64,000 bases of DNA from Botryotinia globosa (Eukaryota > Ascomycota > Leotiomycetes > Helotiales > Sclerotiniaceae), in contig RCSZ01000017.1 in NCBI GenBank assembly GCA_014898425.1, positions 434,001 through 498,000 of the forward strand. Reading direction: 5' to 3'. Numbering within the stretch: position 1 is the stretch's first letter; every line of letters begins with the position of its first letter. Both the position numbers and the translations under genes were made by a program. Shown here in pieces: positions 24,544 through 36,650 of this stretch. A model generated the notes under the pieces. It was not told the origin of the DNA and ran no database searches. It worked only from the letters and a program-made list of their open reading frames with translations.

Positions 24544-25526
24544 GAGGCGAATGTCAATATTGCCCGGTCCAATTCAGGGTTATATTAAATGCTTTGAATC
24601 GGATTGTTTGCCTGTGGTGCTGGCTGTGGTTATTTTCTCTTCGTACGACGCATCATCCTCATCTCAAAACACGTTTCGTTGCTGGGATCCTAGATTCGCT
24701 GCTGAATGGGTAATTGATAGGATATATGAGAAATGGCATCTCGACATCCATGCTATAGTAGTTTAGCTGTTGCGATTCGCAATCTTGAGCACGATGGGGA
24801 ATGCAGAGGCAAACAACATAACCTGGCCCCTTGAAGTTCATATCAACTCTTGATACTTATGATGATCATACATGTCCAGACTGCCTAATGAAGTCAACAA
24901 TTTTCCTGCAAACAAGAGTATCCTTGCCAATGTACCACAGCACCTTCTAAGCTTGACCAAACTGGAGAGTCTAACGGTCGAGGCTGTGATGAAGTTGCCT
25001 CCCTCCGCACGAAGGCAACGGATTGAGATGGATAATTCAATATCTGCTTTCAATCGAGACTATGGGTCAACCAAAATGAGGAGCGCAATCAGATACTACA
25101 GCTATTCATTCTTGCATATAATCTGAATCCTTCTAGATTGTGGCGGTTGACTTGAACTCTCATTGACTTTACTACGTACCTCGAGCGTACGTCCTCACTA
25201 CTAGGTACTCACGTGTAAGCTTTGACCATTTACATATGCGCTTCGGGCCGTCTTGACTTGGGCCCTGATTTCGTATAATATAGGTAGCTACGTAGTACTG
25301 GTGTACCGTTTTTAGTACTTACATAATCCGATAACAACCATACCATGAATTATGAAGCAATTTAAATGTTGAGTTGATGGTTCTCCCAGTCTCCATGAAT
25401 GTCTATGTAGGTACTTGACTTGAGTGAAAAACTGTGTCTGTAAAATTGTATGCGTATGGTGTTTTTTATAGAAATACCTTGATTGAATCTAATTGCTATT
25501 ATTAATTTTAAAAATGATCGATTGTC

Positions 25527-25593
<67 letters not shown>

Positions 25594-25594
25594 C

Positions 25595-25644
<50 letters not shown>

Positions 25645-26157
25645 CATCATCATCACACTCTTTATCCTTGATTTAAAGGCACGCATTCTGATTGGGTAGA
25701 GCCTTCTATTCTGTTGAAGATCATAGATTCCTCCGTCATCAAGCTTTCCTGCCTCGTCGATAACTTGAGATCCACATTCACAGCCTCTCAAGCAAACAAC
25801 GAATCTCTTCACACCACAAACCCTTCACTTGCAATACACTTCAAACATACACCCATACACCCATACACCCATCAATCACCGGTACTGATAATAATAGATT
25901 AGGATACCTCACCGCCTTGAAATAAATTCAGTCTTCTGCTCAGCATTCATCTCCTTCGTGAATACAACTCACGGTGCACCCACCATTCACTCATGTGATA
26001 TCCCCGTTACAGCTAGCTATCCACAGATCTACCCACTTTCTTCGCCATTCCGCTTTGCTTTTGCCTTGCGATATGAGAAAGAGATATTGAGGGAGGGTGT
26101 CATCGGAGCAAATTCTTCTCAGGTAACATGAACGTTTGACCTAACCAGTAACTCAAG
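24544..26157. other. Intergenic stretch with microsatellite
   Basis: About 1.6 kb with no supportable gene. It contains the AAT array annotated separately, and the distal part should be the VAC14 promoter. CATACACC is repeated in tandem near 25847-25870. Confidence 0.45.
25528..25644. repeat. (AAT)39 trinucleotide microsatellite
   Basis: 117 bp of AAT repeats with one CAT interruption at 25594-25596, followed by several CAT units. The ORFs of poly-Asn or poly-Ile through it are artefacts of the repeat. Confidence 0.97.
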
Positions 26158-29100
26158 ATGGATCAAAGTATACAACGTGCTCTGAATGATAAGCTTTACG
26201 ACAAACGGAAAGTCGGCGCCTTGGAGTAAGTGTGATGAGAGCCCTACATGTAACAACGTATTAACGGATATCTACAGTCTTGAACGGGTCATTCGTGATC
26301 TAACAGCAGCCAAGGAGTTTGATAAAATCAAAAAGATCATCCAGCAACTGTGTAACGATTATGCTTACGCTGTCCACCAGCCGCATGCCAGGAATGGCGG
26401 TCTCATTGGTCTCGCCGCTGCTGCTATTGCATTAGGCCCGGTATGGTACAGAGGTGTGTTGGAATTACATGTATCAAGCTGATATTCTTGATAGGACCTT
26501 GCAAGATACCTTGACGAAATTGTTCCACCAGTCCTCGCCTGCTTCACAGATCAAGATGCTCGAGTAAGGTATTATGCGTGCGAAAGTATGTACAATATTG
26601 CCAAAGTGGCAAAGGGTGAAGTTTTACCTTATTTTAATGACATATTCGACGCTTTATGTAAGGCAAGTCGAACCCGGAATCCGTCAAAAGTGTTTTCGGA
26701 CTAATGACCGAACAGCTAGGAGCGGACTCAGAACTTTCCGTCAAAAATGGTGCGGAGCTTCTGGATCGTCTGATAAAAGACATAGTGTCTGAATCTGCAG
26801 CTACCTACGTATCGATTCTTCATACTTCTGATGATTCCATGTCCGATTCTAATAAAGAAGCCCTTGAGGATTCCGATGATCTTCCTACAGCCTTCTCCCT
26901 GGCTCGCTTCATACCTTTATTAAAAGAAAGGATTTACGTGATAAATCCATTCACACGCACCTTTCTCGTGGGATGGATAACTTTATTAGATTCTATTCCT
27001 GATTTAGAACTTGTTTCTTTCCTCCCTGAATTTCTTGGTGGACTGTTCAAGTTCTTGAGTGATCCAAATCGTGATGTTCACGTGGCTACTCAAGGTGCAA
27101 TTGAGAGATTTCTTAGTGAGATAAAGCGAATTTCACGCATTAAGAAAGGTATAGAAGAAAGCCGAAAGTCGCGCAGCGATACAAAACGAAAACGATCGGG
27201 TTCTATGGACAGCGAAGGATCGACGGCACCAGATCTAGGTGGAGATGACGACTCAGGTATGGATGTAGATGACAAAGATATCAGTAGTGATGACGACTGG
27301 GTTCCTGGTCAAGATGTTCACGTAAATCATAAAGAAATTCTTGTCATCCTTACTGCAAATCTGGACACTCCACTGGGTAAGGACAACGCATTGAACTCTT
27401 TATTTCAGCCAGCTGACATCAGATAGAAGAGGATAGCTTACTTGAATCGCTAAGATGGATTGTTGAATTCCTAGACATCTGCCCAGAAGAAGTCCTTCCA
27501 TTTGCCCCAAAGATATTGGCACATCTACTTCCAGCTATGGCTAGTGGAGTCGATACCATTCGACAAGCTGCTGCCCGTGTTAACACATCCTTGATGGCTT
27601 ATGTTGTGTCACTATCGGACGAAGGTGGTGCTACTTCAGAAGCACCTTCCTCAGCCCCTTCGAGATTTCTCGCCATGAAAGACTCGAATCCCACTGAACG
27701 AAGAGACTCTTCCGCTACAAATCGGGGCTCCTTGTCCGGATCTCGTGAGCTTGACAAGAGAGATATAGAAGTACAGACACCCCCACCTCCCTCTAGCAAA
27801 GCGCAAACACCTACACCGCCATACCAGGCACATGTAGATCTCGATTACGCTGCAGCGGTCAGCTCATTGACGTTACTATTTCTTAATGATCACGAAGTGA
27901 CTAGAGTTGAAGCTCTAAATTGGTTACTCATGCTACACAGGAAAGCACCTAAGAAGCTGCTCGCATTTAACGATGGAATATTTCCTGCTCTTCTTAAAAC
28001 ACTCTCTGATCCATCGGAGGCCGTAGTGACTAAGGATCTCCAACTATTATCTCAAATTTCTAGAAACAGCGATGATGACTATTTCACTTCTTTCATGGTA
28101 AACTTACTTCAACTATTTTCTACTGACAGGAAGCTCCTCGAGACTCGAGGAAACTTGATCATTCGACAATTGTGTATTAATCTTAGCGCAGAGCGAATCT
28201 ACAGAACACTTGCGGATTGCATAGAAAAAGAAGAAGATGTTGAATTTGCAAGTATTATGGTACAGAACCTTAATAATAATCTCATCACTGCACCGGAATT
28301 GGCAGATCTTAGGAAAAGGCTTCGAAATATCGAGAATAAGGTACGTAATATCCATAGACCAACGAAAGACCATCTGCTAATGGCTGCATAGGACGGACAG
28401 GCTTTCTTCGTCGCTCTCTTCAGGTCGTGGTGCTACAATGCTGTAGCTACCTTCTCACTTTGTCTTTTAGGCCAAGCTTATGAGCAAGCATATAATCTTC
28501 TTCAGATATTGTATGCATGAGCAGTCCGTAATCGAAACAATACTGACATCAATAGTGCCGAACTCGAGATGACAGTTAACATGCTTATCCAAATCGATAA
28601 ACTTGTGCAGTTGCTAGAATCACCTGTCTTCACATGTAAGGTGACTATCTCAAACCACAAATATTGCTAATCACCCTTTGTAGATCTTCGTCTTCAACTA
28701 CTTGAGCCCGAAAAATATCCTCATCTTTACAAGTGTCTTTACGGCCTTCTTATGCTGCTTCCACAATCCTCGGCTTTTGCAGCATTGAAGAATAGGTTAA
28801 ATAGTGTGAGCGCAATAGGCTACCTACACATAGCACCTCGAGCGTACGTACCTTCTTCATCTCGTAATAACAGTGTAGTGGACGCGTTTTCTACCTTTGC
28901 TCTCCATCAACGTCAAAAGAGTGGCACAGAAACTCATAGTTCTTCTCCTTCATTTAGCGTTCAGACGACTGCAGGACCGTCAAATTATGACAGGAGTAGC
29001 AGATTGAAAGGCAGAGAGGAAAGTGGTATCAGGTGGGGAGAATTACTGGACAAATTTAGAATTGTACAAGAGAGGGCGAGACGGGCAAGAAGGCCTGGTG

Positions 29101-29318
29101 GGGATATGGATGATGGGTTGAGCGGCTTTGAGTCGAGAATGGAGAGTGGAGAGAGTAGGGGTTTCAAAGACTCGACGAGGTTATCTGGACCGTCTCCAGT
29201 ATCCAAAGATGCGCCAAGTGGGATTCCATCCGGACCACAACATACGAAATCGAGGAGTAGCCTGGGCAAGTTTGGCAGGCTGGGAGGAGCGGTTGCAGGG
29301 GGTAGACCAAGGAAGTGA
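26158..29318 (+). CDS. VAC14: VAC14, scaffold of the PI(3,5)P2 synthesis complex
   Basis: HEAT-repeat scaffold that holds the PIKfyve/Fab1 kinase and the Fig4 phosphatase together on the vacuole membrane and so controls PI(3,5)P2. Eight exons: 26158-26225, 26278-26440, 26495-26662, 26716-27376, 27427-28340, 28392-28510, 28556-28635 and 28684-29318; 935 residues. [19 protein letters not shown] and [20 protein letters not shown] are near-diagnostic, followed by [18 protein letters not shown] and [18 protein letters not shown] Vac14 C-terminal Fig4-binding segment is seen around [22 protein letters not shown]. The tail is Ser/Arg/Gly-rich. Intron 3 has a GC donor (AAG then GCAAGT); the alternative GT four bases upstream breaks the frame. 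An acidic, Ser-rich insert lies before the HEAT repeats resume. Confidence 0.95.
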
Positions 29319-31815
29319 CTATAGGATAGATGATCAGGTGAAGAACATACACATACTTATACCGGGAAGTTTGGTGTTTTGATACAATGGGTATAATATG
29401 ATGCATGGTTTTCTGTATTCATGGTTTCTCTCTAAATTGTAATCACCATCTATTCTCAAACACAGTTCCCTCGTCATTGATGTTCGATCACCCCTAGTAT
29501 AAAGCCATGAGCTGTGACAATCCTATCAACATTCAATACACTCGGGCTAGTCTTGTTACGTCTGCTGTCTCTTTCAGCCACTTATCTCTGAGAGTTTCGT
29601 CAATGCCTCGATTGGCCCCAAGATGAGCGATATTTGAGCGATGTTGACAAGGACGTGGAATATTTGGTTGCTAGTACCATGCATGAAAATATCAGTATAT
29701 AACAGTTTTAGATTTTTAGATGGCCCTGGATTATGAGTTGCGCTTATTTGTATTCATGAAGAAGATGTTCGCGGAGGCTCTTAGAGAGGATACTGGGGGA
29801 AGGAAAAGTCTGTTCAGTTGGCCATTCATTGTGGATATCTACCAATTCTTTAGTTCTAAACTCAGCGAGGTTCTCAGAAGCTGACTTGTGATGATACATA
29901 TCTCTTTTTCTTTGGAGTTGATACCGTGTAAGCAACTTCCGAATGGTCTTGCCAGTGCATATTGTATAATACTAATACTAAATTTCTCCCCGACTTGAAT
30001 AATATACCTAGGTAGATATCTAGTAGGTTGCCAAAAATGCGATTGATCTGTGCTCAGTCACTTCTCTTTTGCCGCGTGTTTTACGGAGTAATGACATTTA
30101 GACATTCATGACAGCATGTAAAGCTGATCGGATATCCTCATGAATTTCCAATACATTCCCGACCTGTCTTTATCCCAGTGCTAACCAGTAGATTTCGAAT
30201 AGGCTTTTGTACCCAAACTATCCATGTTGAATGCGCCCGCGTTGCATTTCTCTTCACCAACAGTTGGCTGCTCCGTTGAAGACACCATCTGTTTTTGGGA
30301 GAACTATGAAGATATAGATGATAGAATTGCCTTTTCGAATTAGAATGCACGAGTCTGCGTTGGAGAATCACCTTAAGAGTTTAAACATAAGCTTAGAGGT
30401 AGAAACGATAAGCGAAATTTACAAGCTAAATTTACAAGCAAAGACAATATTTCCTAGGCCATTTATCACAAAGTCAATGCTTAAAAATTTATGATAAGTT
30501 GCCAGATACTATTTACGCATCTTATCAAACCTGGCTACATTTTCCTCGTATATCGTTTACAGAAGCAGGCAGACTGCTTCCCCCAAGTAAAAGCGAAGAC
30601 AGCCTACTCTAAAAGAAAGTGCCCAGATACTCATCCACTCATTGCTGTGATCACCGAAGAAGGGACCCCTAAAAGATTCGAGCTCGCTAGAACCAAACTA
30701 CCTGTCGATCTCCCACAGCTCCCTCGCACGGCGCTACTCCCTAGAACTATCTCAAAATTTGCCACATACTCTCCAGAAAGCCCGCAGCTCCATGCTTTGT
30801 GTTTCCAGACACTGCGCCCATCTACCCTGTTTTGGTGACTCTCACTCCACCGTAAGCTCGTCACCAGATAGGAGGGCCAGTCATAAAGCTCTTGAGTCAA
30901 GAGCTCAAGTGCGCTCCTTAGTGGCATATCCTCAATCAGTCCCCAATTGGAATGATTTGATTTCCCAGTTTCTTCGTCATATGCTTCGCGATCTTTCGAG
31001 ACAGATTGAAAACACCATGGATAGATGCACTGCATGGCAGCCTGCAGTATGTGCGTAATATTATCGTTTGAGACATTGTTACGCAAGAAACGTTTTGTCG
31101 AATTTATGAATGTGACATATTGGATGTGTAGTTCAATCATCAATTTAGAACTGGAAGAGGCCTAAATATTAGGTTTCCGGATCTAATAGGTATGCTTGTC
31201 AGCGATGCCAGAATCATGATCTATGATTTAAATGTAGCTCCTCGTAGCAAATCGCTCAACGAAGGTACTTCTGGATTAGTACTTTGGAGTCACCACAATA
31301 TGGTCACTGAAGCAACAAGCAAGCGTCGCCGAAAACGTACGCTACATATTATTCTTCAAATACGACACAGGGCAGTCAGCAAATTTCATCGAAGCAGGGG
31401 GAGTGCATAAAGATTTTGTGATGTGTTACGGGCGCTTATGGAAATGGAAAACAAGATAGCCGAGTGGTGGGAAAGAAGATCACGCAAACAAGGTGGATGC
31501 GAAGTTTTTTTTCACTAGGTTGTAGAGCTGCTGCACGATTCACAGCATCAACTACCCAAAACCTTTATCAATATGTATTCAGGGTATCTACATACATGTC
31601 TTCAGTCTAGTTTTTGCCCGCCCTCTATTTCGTCTCATCATGTGTTCTCTTGGTACCTTTGCCTGTGAAGTATGAAATTTTTAGCTTTCTATTCTCTTCT
31701 AACAATGCTTTATGTACCAAAAACAACGCAAACGCAAACGCAAACTCCAATCATAAAAACGCGAAGGTAAAACTCAGAATAATTCGCAAATTTGTTTCAA
31801 CACAGGGTGGGTAAT
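29319..31815. other. Long intergenic stretch
   Basis: About 2.5 kb between VAC14 and the mutase gene, which converge here. ORFs of up to 170 codons occur on both strands around 30490-31140, overlap each other and show no family motif. It may be degenerate sequence; I see no terminal repeats. Confidence 0.4.
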
Positions 31816-33832
31816 CTAACTCTTAACCAAAAGACTGGATCCAGTCATCTCCTCGGGTTGCTTTAAGCCCATAACTTCCAAAATCGTAGGTGCAACATCA
31901 CCTAGAACGCCCTCATCTGTTTGCTTGAGAGACCAGCCTTGAGGAGCGTTGGCCATAATGAATGGTACTTTGTTGGTTGTGTGGGAAGTCTTTGGTTTGC
32001 CGTCGGCAAACTTCATTTCTTCGGCGTTACTAAGACACGATTTTGTCAGTGCGATTCGTAAGAACAGAGCATTGTAACACGAAACAGAAAACCTACCCGT
32101 GATCAGATGTGATGAAAAGAACATAACCCTCCTTTTTGCAAGTCTCGTAAATCTCGCCAATGGCCTTATCAGTAGCAGCAACACCAATAACTGCAGCTTC
32201 ATAAACACCAGTGTGGCCAACCATATCGGGAGGAGCAAAGTTGTTCATAACAAACTCGAATTTTCCCTCGGAAATACGCTTGCTCATTTGCTTGGCGACA
32301 CCTGCAGCACTCATTTCTGGGGCTTTATCGTAAGTAGCAACGCTCTTGTTTGATGGTACGAGATCTTGTGATTCATCTCTGACCTCGAGAGGGAATACCT
32401 TCTCGACACCTCCGTTGAAGAAGAATGTAACGTGAGCGTATTTCTCTGTCTCGGCAACATGAACCTGGTTAACACCTTGAGCACCGAGAGTCTCGGCCAA
32501 AACATTACCCATGTGTTGGGGCTTGAATGCGATTTCGAATGGGTAATCGAGCTTGTACTGGGTCATGGTAGTAAGAGTGATGTTCTTTGGGAAGGTGAAC
32601 TCTGGTTTTGGCGAACGGTCAACGTCACCAAGAAGTTGGGTGATTTCTCGGACACGATCGGATCGGTAGTTGAAGAAGAAAACTTGGTCGTTATCTGGGG
32701 TCATTAGTTTGGTTGATGGGGGTTTTAGGAATCTTGATCCATTTACCTTGGATACGAGCCTCCTTCCCTCCGAGAATAATAGGCTTCAAGAACTCATCGT
32801 TCTCGCCTTTCTCATACCTTTCCTTGATTGTCTTGACTGGGTCACTGCTCTCCTCTCCTTCACCGTTGCAAAGACCACTCAATGCGACTTCGACCCTGTC
32901 CCATCTCTTGTCACGGTCCATAGCGTAGAATCTGCCCACCACTGTCGCGACCTCACCGATTCCAATCTCCTTGATCTTCTCGAGAAGGGCCTCCATATAA
33001 CCAGCGCCGGATTTTGGGTCGGTGTCACGTCCATCACCAAAGAAGTGAATATAAACATGTGGAATTTCGAGCTCCTTTGCAACTTTGAGGAGGGCGTATA
33101 AGTGATCTTGCTTGGCGTGCTATTGTTACTCGAGTAAGTACTGAATTTGCCTGTCGATTGGACTAGGGGAGTACCTACAACGCCACCATCCGAGATCAAA
33201 CCACAGAGGTGAAGGCGGCCATTGCCATCCTTGGCTGCCTTGAATGCCTTCATGACAACCTCATTCTTGTTCAGCTCTCCCTTCTTGATTGTTTGATCAA
33301 TTCTGACAACATCCTGCCATACAACTCTTCCGGCACCAATATTTAAATGTCCGACTTCCGAGTTACCCATGAGGCCTTCTGGAAGTCCAACTGCCAGGGA
33401 GGATGCCTCAAGCTTGGTATATCCGTCTGCGTTATTGGCGAAAGCATCCATGACTGGAGTCTCGGCGTTTGTGATCGCATCTCCATCTTTGGGTGAATTT
33501 TCACCTGGAACTCCCCATCCATCAATGACAACTGCGCCAAATCATTACAATTAGCCATGAGACTTCAAGATATACCAGTATATAAAATAGTGCAAGTATG
33601 TAATCTGGTCTTTTCTTTGTACGAGGTAAAGGGGGTAACAGTTTCTCAGTATTGAGCTGAACTGTTGGAATAGAGGTTCGAGGCATTGAGGGCAAGTCGC
33701 AGCATGTACATGCCAAATGGATAGAACGAATCAACAAAGTCCTTTGGGGCAATGGATAGATATATCAATAGATTGAGGATACGTGGGATCTTTTGACGTA
33801 CTCAGGACAGCTTTGTTCTCGACTTGGACCAT
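31816..33832 (-). CDS. gpmI: 2,3-bisphosphoglycerate-independent phosphoglycerate mutase
   Basis: Cytosolic glycolytic enzyme that interconverts 3- and 2-phosphoglycerate with two metal ions and a phosphoserine intermediate. Five exons on the minus strand: 33832-33802, 33531-33179, 33119-32747, 32694-32097 and 32029-31816; 522 residues, the normal length. VIDGWG near the N-terminus is the first metal site, NSEVGHLNIGAGR holds the catalytic serine region, HIHFFGDGRDTDPKS-like sequence (VYIHFFGDGRDTDPKSGAGY) and YAMDRDKRWDR line the active site, and ITSDHGNAEEM supplies C-terminal metal ligands. Intron 1 is long (270 nt) and partly open in another frame, but only splicing gives the start. Related to alkaline phosphatases, not to the histidine-type mutase of yeasts. 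Its start diverges from MED9. Confidence 0.96.
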
Positions 33833-34405
33833 TTTGGCGAAATGAAATGTTTCGAATCTAACAAATACAGGCTATATCAGCTCCAGCTTCGGTACCGCCA
33901 AACAAAGAGCCTTAATGACCAAATCTCTTTCTAAGAGAATGAAATGAGTATTGGGGACTTGATATCAACTTACAAGAGAAAAGACAAATTTAAATCTATC
34001 GATAAATTGGGTATGTACGAGGAAGACTTGAAGGATTTTTGAATGACTTCAAAAATAATAAACAAGTGAATTGTTGAGAAATAACTCCAAGAAGCTTTTT
34101 TGCGCTTGTGGTGGGGTGATGGATTTTAGGCCCCTCCAGTGCAAGGCCGTATTTGTGAAACCGCCGCGATAAGAGCGAACCTGCCTTGCTCTTCTTAGCT
34201 AGCACAAGGACTAATCGGACCTCTTCACATCCAATCAATAACACATACACATACATCGGGACCTCATACATTTGAAGCATTTGAAGCTTTGAAGCTTGGA
34301 AGCTTGGAAGATACTAAGGAATCTTCGACTCGGGTCCAGAGATTGACTTTTGTCAACGATACGAAAGCTTGTCAGCTCTATGATCGTTGATTTCCAATAG
34401 TAAAG
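33833..34405. promoter_or_regulatory. Divergent promoter region mutase/MED9
   Basis: 573 bp between opposed start codons. Near 34267-34312 the short motif AAGCTTxGAAGC/GGAAGCTTGGAAG repeats several times. No other gene is seen. Confidence 0.5.
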
Positions 34406-34852
34406 ATGTCGACTACTCCATCGCAAGCCACACCATCTCAAATCCCCCCAACAATGATTCTCCCGGAGGGTCTCACCGCAGATTACATCGATACAATTCC
34501 CGTTCTTTGCGAAACAATTTCTCGTCTTCAAAACTTCTCTCCAAGCAATCCGTCCGCAGCTTCCCCACCGGCCGCGACTCCTTCGTTCAATGCAAACAGC
34601 ACAGGGCCATTGAATATCAAAGATATTTATGCTGCGACCGATGGCATCAAACATAAATTACAAAAGGCGAGAGTGGGTGTGAAGAGCATGCCAGATATGC
34701 ATAGGACTATTGAAGACCAGGAGGAGGAGATAAGAGAGTGCGAGGAGAAGATCGCACAGCAGAAAGAGGTGTTGAATTTGTTGATGAAAGTAGGGTTGAA
34801 TATGAAGAAAGAGCGAGAAGAGAGAGGATCAGGAGATAAAATGGAAACCTGA
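34406..34852 (+). CDS. MED9: Mediator subunit 9 (Med9/Cse2)
   Basis: Middle-module subunit of the Mediator coactivator for RNA polymerase II. It is a single exon of 148 residues, short as usual for Med9. The N-terminal 65 residues are Pro/Ser/Thr-rich and probably disordered; the conserved helical part begins at PLNIKDIYAATDGIKHKLQKA and continues with MPDMHRTIEDQEEEIRECEE, a predicted coiled coil that pairs with Med4 or Med7 in the complex. The Lys/Glu-rich end is typical. It converges on the tubulin cofactor C gene. Confidence 0.85.
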   Translation: MSTTPSQATPSQIPPTMILPEGLTADYIDTIPVLCETISRLQNFSPSNPSAASPPAATPSFNANSTGPLNIKDIYAATDGIKHKLQKARVGVKSMPDMHRTIEDQEEEIRECEEKIAQQKEVLNLLMKVGLNMKKEREERGSGDKMET

Positions 34853-35308
34853 AGGAATGGACAGTATGAAAGAGAAAAAGAGGAAGAGAGACAAACCATA
34901 GGCGAACGTTACCCTTATGTCGAGGAACATGTATCATGAGGAATGAAGCTCAACGGACCCAGTCGGGTGCTTAGCTCATGGATCATAGAACACCTTGTGA
35001 GGTACGCTAGATTTAACCCCTTCAAGATTGAAGAGGTTATTTTGGAACATTATCGTGGGCGGAGGACTTTGAATCGCGCGTCATTTGTCCAGGAGCCTTG
35101 CAATGAGTTGATGCCAGTGTGGAGCAAAATACACACCTCATTATTGAGGTGCAATGCTATCATGGATTACATACAATATCAAGAATATGAAATTACAAAA
35201 GAAACTTGTTATTGCTCAGCTATCCCATTACCTGAATGTTCATTGCATCTCCATCACTGCCCGATCTGCATCAAAAGACTACGTACTTCAAGGGAATTAT
35301 AATGGTAA
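34853..35308. other. Convergent intergenic region MED9/TBCC
   Basis: 456 bp that must hold two 3' UTRs; short ORFs only. Confidence 0.5.
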
Positions 35309-36650
35309 CTATCGTCCAGCGAGCCCAATCTTCTTCAGGATATCATCAAGTCCAACTCCAGGTCCTCCGGGTATGACATCTGTCCAAATTTCCTCTTTTA
35401 ATCTTTCCTCTTCTGGTAAGATGCTCCAGTTCGGACTATGCTCTGCTTTGAGCCATTTGAAGTCGTCAACCTGATCCCACTGATTCTTGACCGATTCATC
35501 TGTAACGTTCTAAACATGGCGTCAGTGTGCTGTAATGACCAAACCCTGTGATAAACTTACCTGCGAATTCGGGATTGGCGAGAACCTCACGTTGCTACAG
35601 TCCTCAATGATGGGCCGGCTAGCACAATGCAGGTATATGTCTACATTTTTACAATCATGCATTCTGACTTGTCTTGACGTGACGACGATTATACTATCCT
35701 CGATGCCAGTGATATGTGCTGCCCCCGCAACATGCCCAGCTATGACTAAAGAATGCTTAATATTCTTCAAAGAAAGCCCAGCAAAAGGAGCACCATTGGC
35801 CGTTGGGACCGACATATCAACAATGCACCCATTAAGCTTTGTTATGGCACCAGATGAAGTTGCACGGGATGCTGAGGAAGGTAGGATGATGTGAAGACCA
35901 GTGTGACCTGTAATATTGATGGTGCTTGCTTGTGAGAAACTCGGCTTTCGAATTGGACCAGAGGCAGTGGCCATTTCGGCATTGTAATTTTTTGAGAATG
36001 AAGGCAAGTCTCCAACAGTATCTCTAGCACTTTCCTCACCGGGTGGTGTCATCAAATTAGCTGGCGTCATCAAATTAGCTGGCGTCGTGGCCAGTGATGA
36101 TTCAGTAGACGACAATAAAGAAGCCTTCAAAGTAGCGCTAAGACTTTCCTGAGCTAGCTGAGCGGCATCATTGATAGAAACAGCGGAACTATTCTTGCTT
36201 GAAGTAAACCGGAATCTAGTTCTTGGTGCAGCCTTGGCTTTAACTTCTTGAAGGTTCTCCGAGAGACCTTTGATTGCCTGGTCATCATTAGTACAGGACA
36301 TGCATTGCCACGCTTCCAGGAAATGCTTGCCTGCGAATAAGTTCTCTGGTCATATGCTGGAAGGTAATCCGTAGCATCGGCAACTTCGTTAGATAGCCTT
36401 GTAATACTGGCAAGGCAGTGGTCTGTAGCATCTTGCCTTTCTCCTCCAACTAAAGAGAGATTCCCAAGCTGGCTAATACGCTGTTGAAGGTCTGGCAAAA
36501 TGTTAGTATTTTCAATTAAATTAGTCGAGCGGCAATCGACTTCCCTGTCACCTCTTCTTGGAAGTGTCGATAGAATCGTTCTTTCACATCCTGAGACGAT
36601 TCTGTTGGTTGATTGAACGAATCACGAACAGCGGGCATTGTCTTCTCCAT
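35309..36650 (-). CDS. TBCC: Tubulin-folding cofactor C (TBCC), first intron donor abnormal
   Basis: Chaperone that, with cofactors D and E, stimulates GTP hydrolysis by beta-tubulin and releases native alpha/beta-tubulin. Minus-strand exons: about 36650-36545 (or to 36552), 36491-36331, 36277-35561 and 35509-35309; about 394-400 residues. The N-terminal domain reads VKERFYRHFQEE then GGERQDATDHCLASITRLSNEV. The C-CAP/TBCC beta-helix holds HTGLHIILPS, GAAHITGIEDSIIVVTSRQVRMHDCKNVD and the catalytic-type SRPIIEDCS; the arginine-finger position reads SRQVRMH. The intron between exons 2 and 3 is GC-AG. For the first intron the family-like sequence EVTDLQQRIS requires a donor that reads GGAAGT where GTAAGT is expected. 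The C-terminal exon ends KKIGLAGR. Function is preserved only if splicing copes. Confidence 0.88.

Noticed and set aside
25483..25812. Poly-Asn and poly-Ile ORFs on both strands
   Set aside because: They are translations of the AAT microsatellite in different frames and have no other coding character.
30631..31143. 170-codon minus-strand ORF and overlapping plus-strand ORFs
   Set aside because: Both strands are open over the same bases, no family is recognised and no introns extend them convincingly.
33522..33752. 76-codon ORF inside intron 1 of the phosphoglycerate mutase gene
   Set aside because: It lies in a 270-nt intron, reads out of frame with exon 2 and has no recognisable content.
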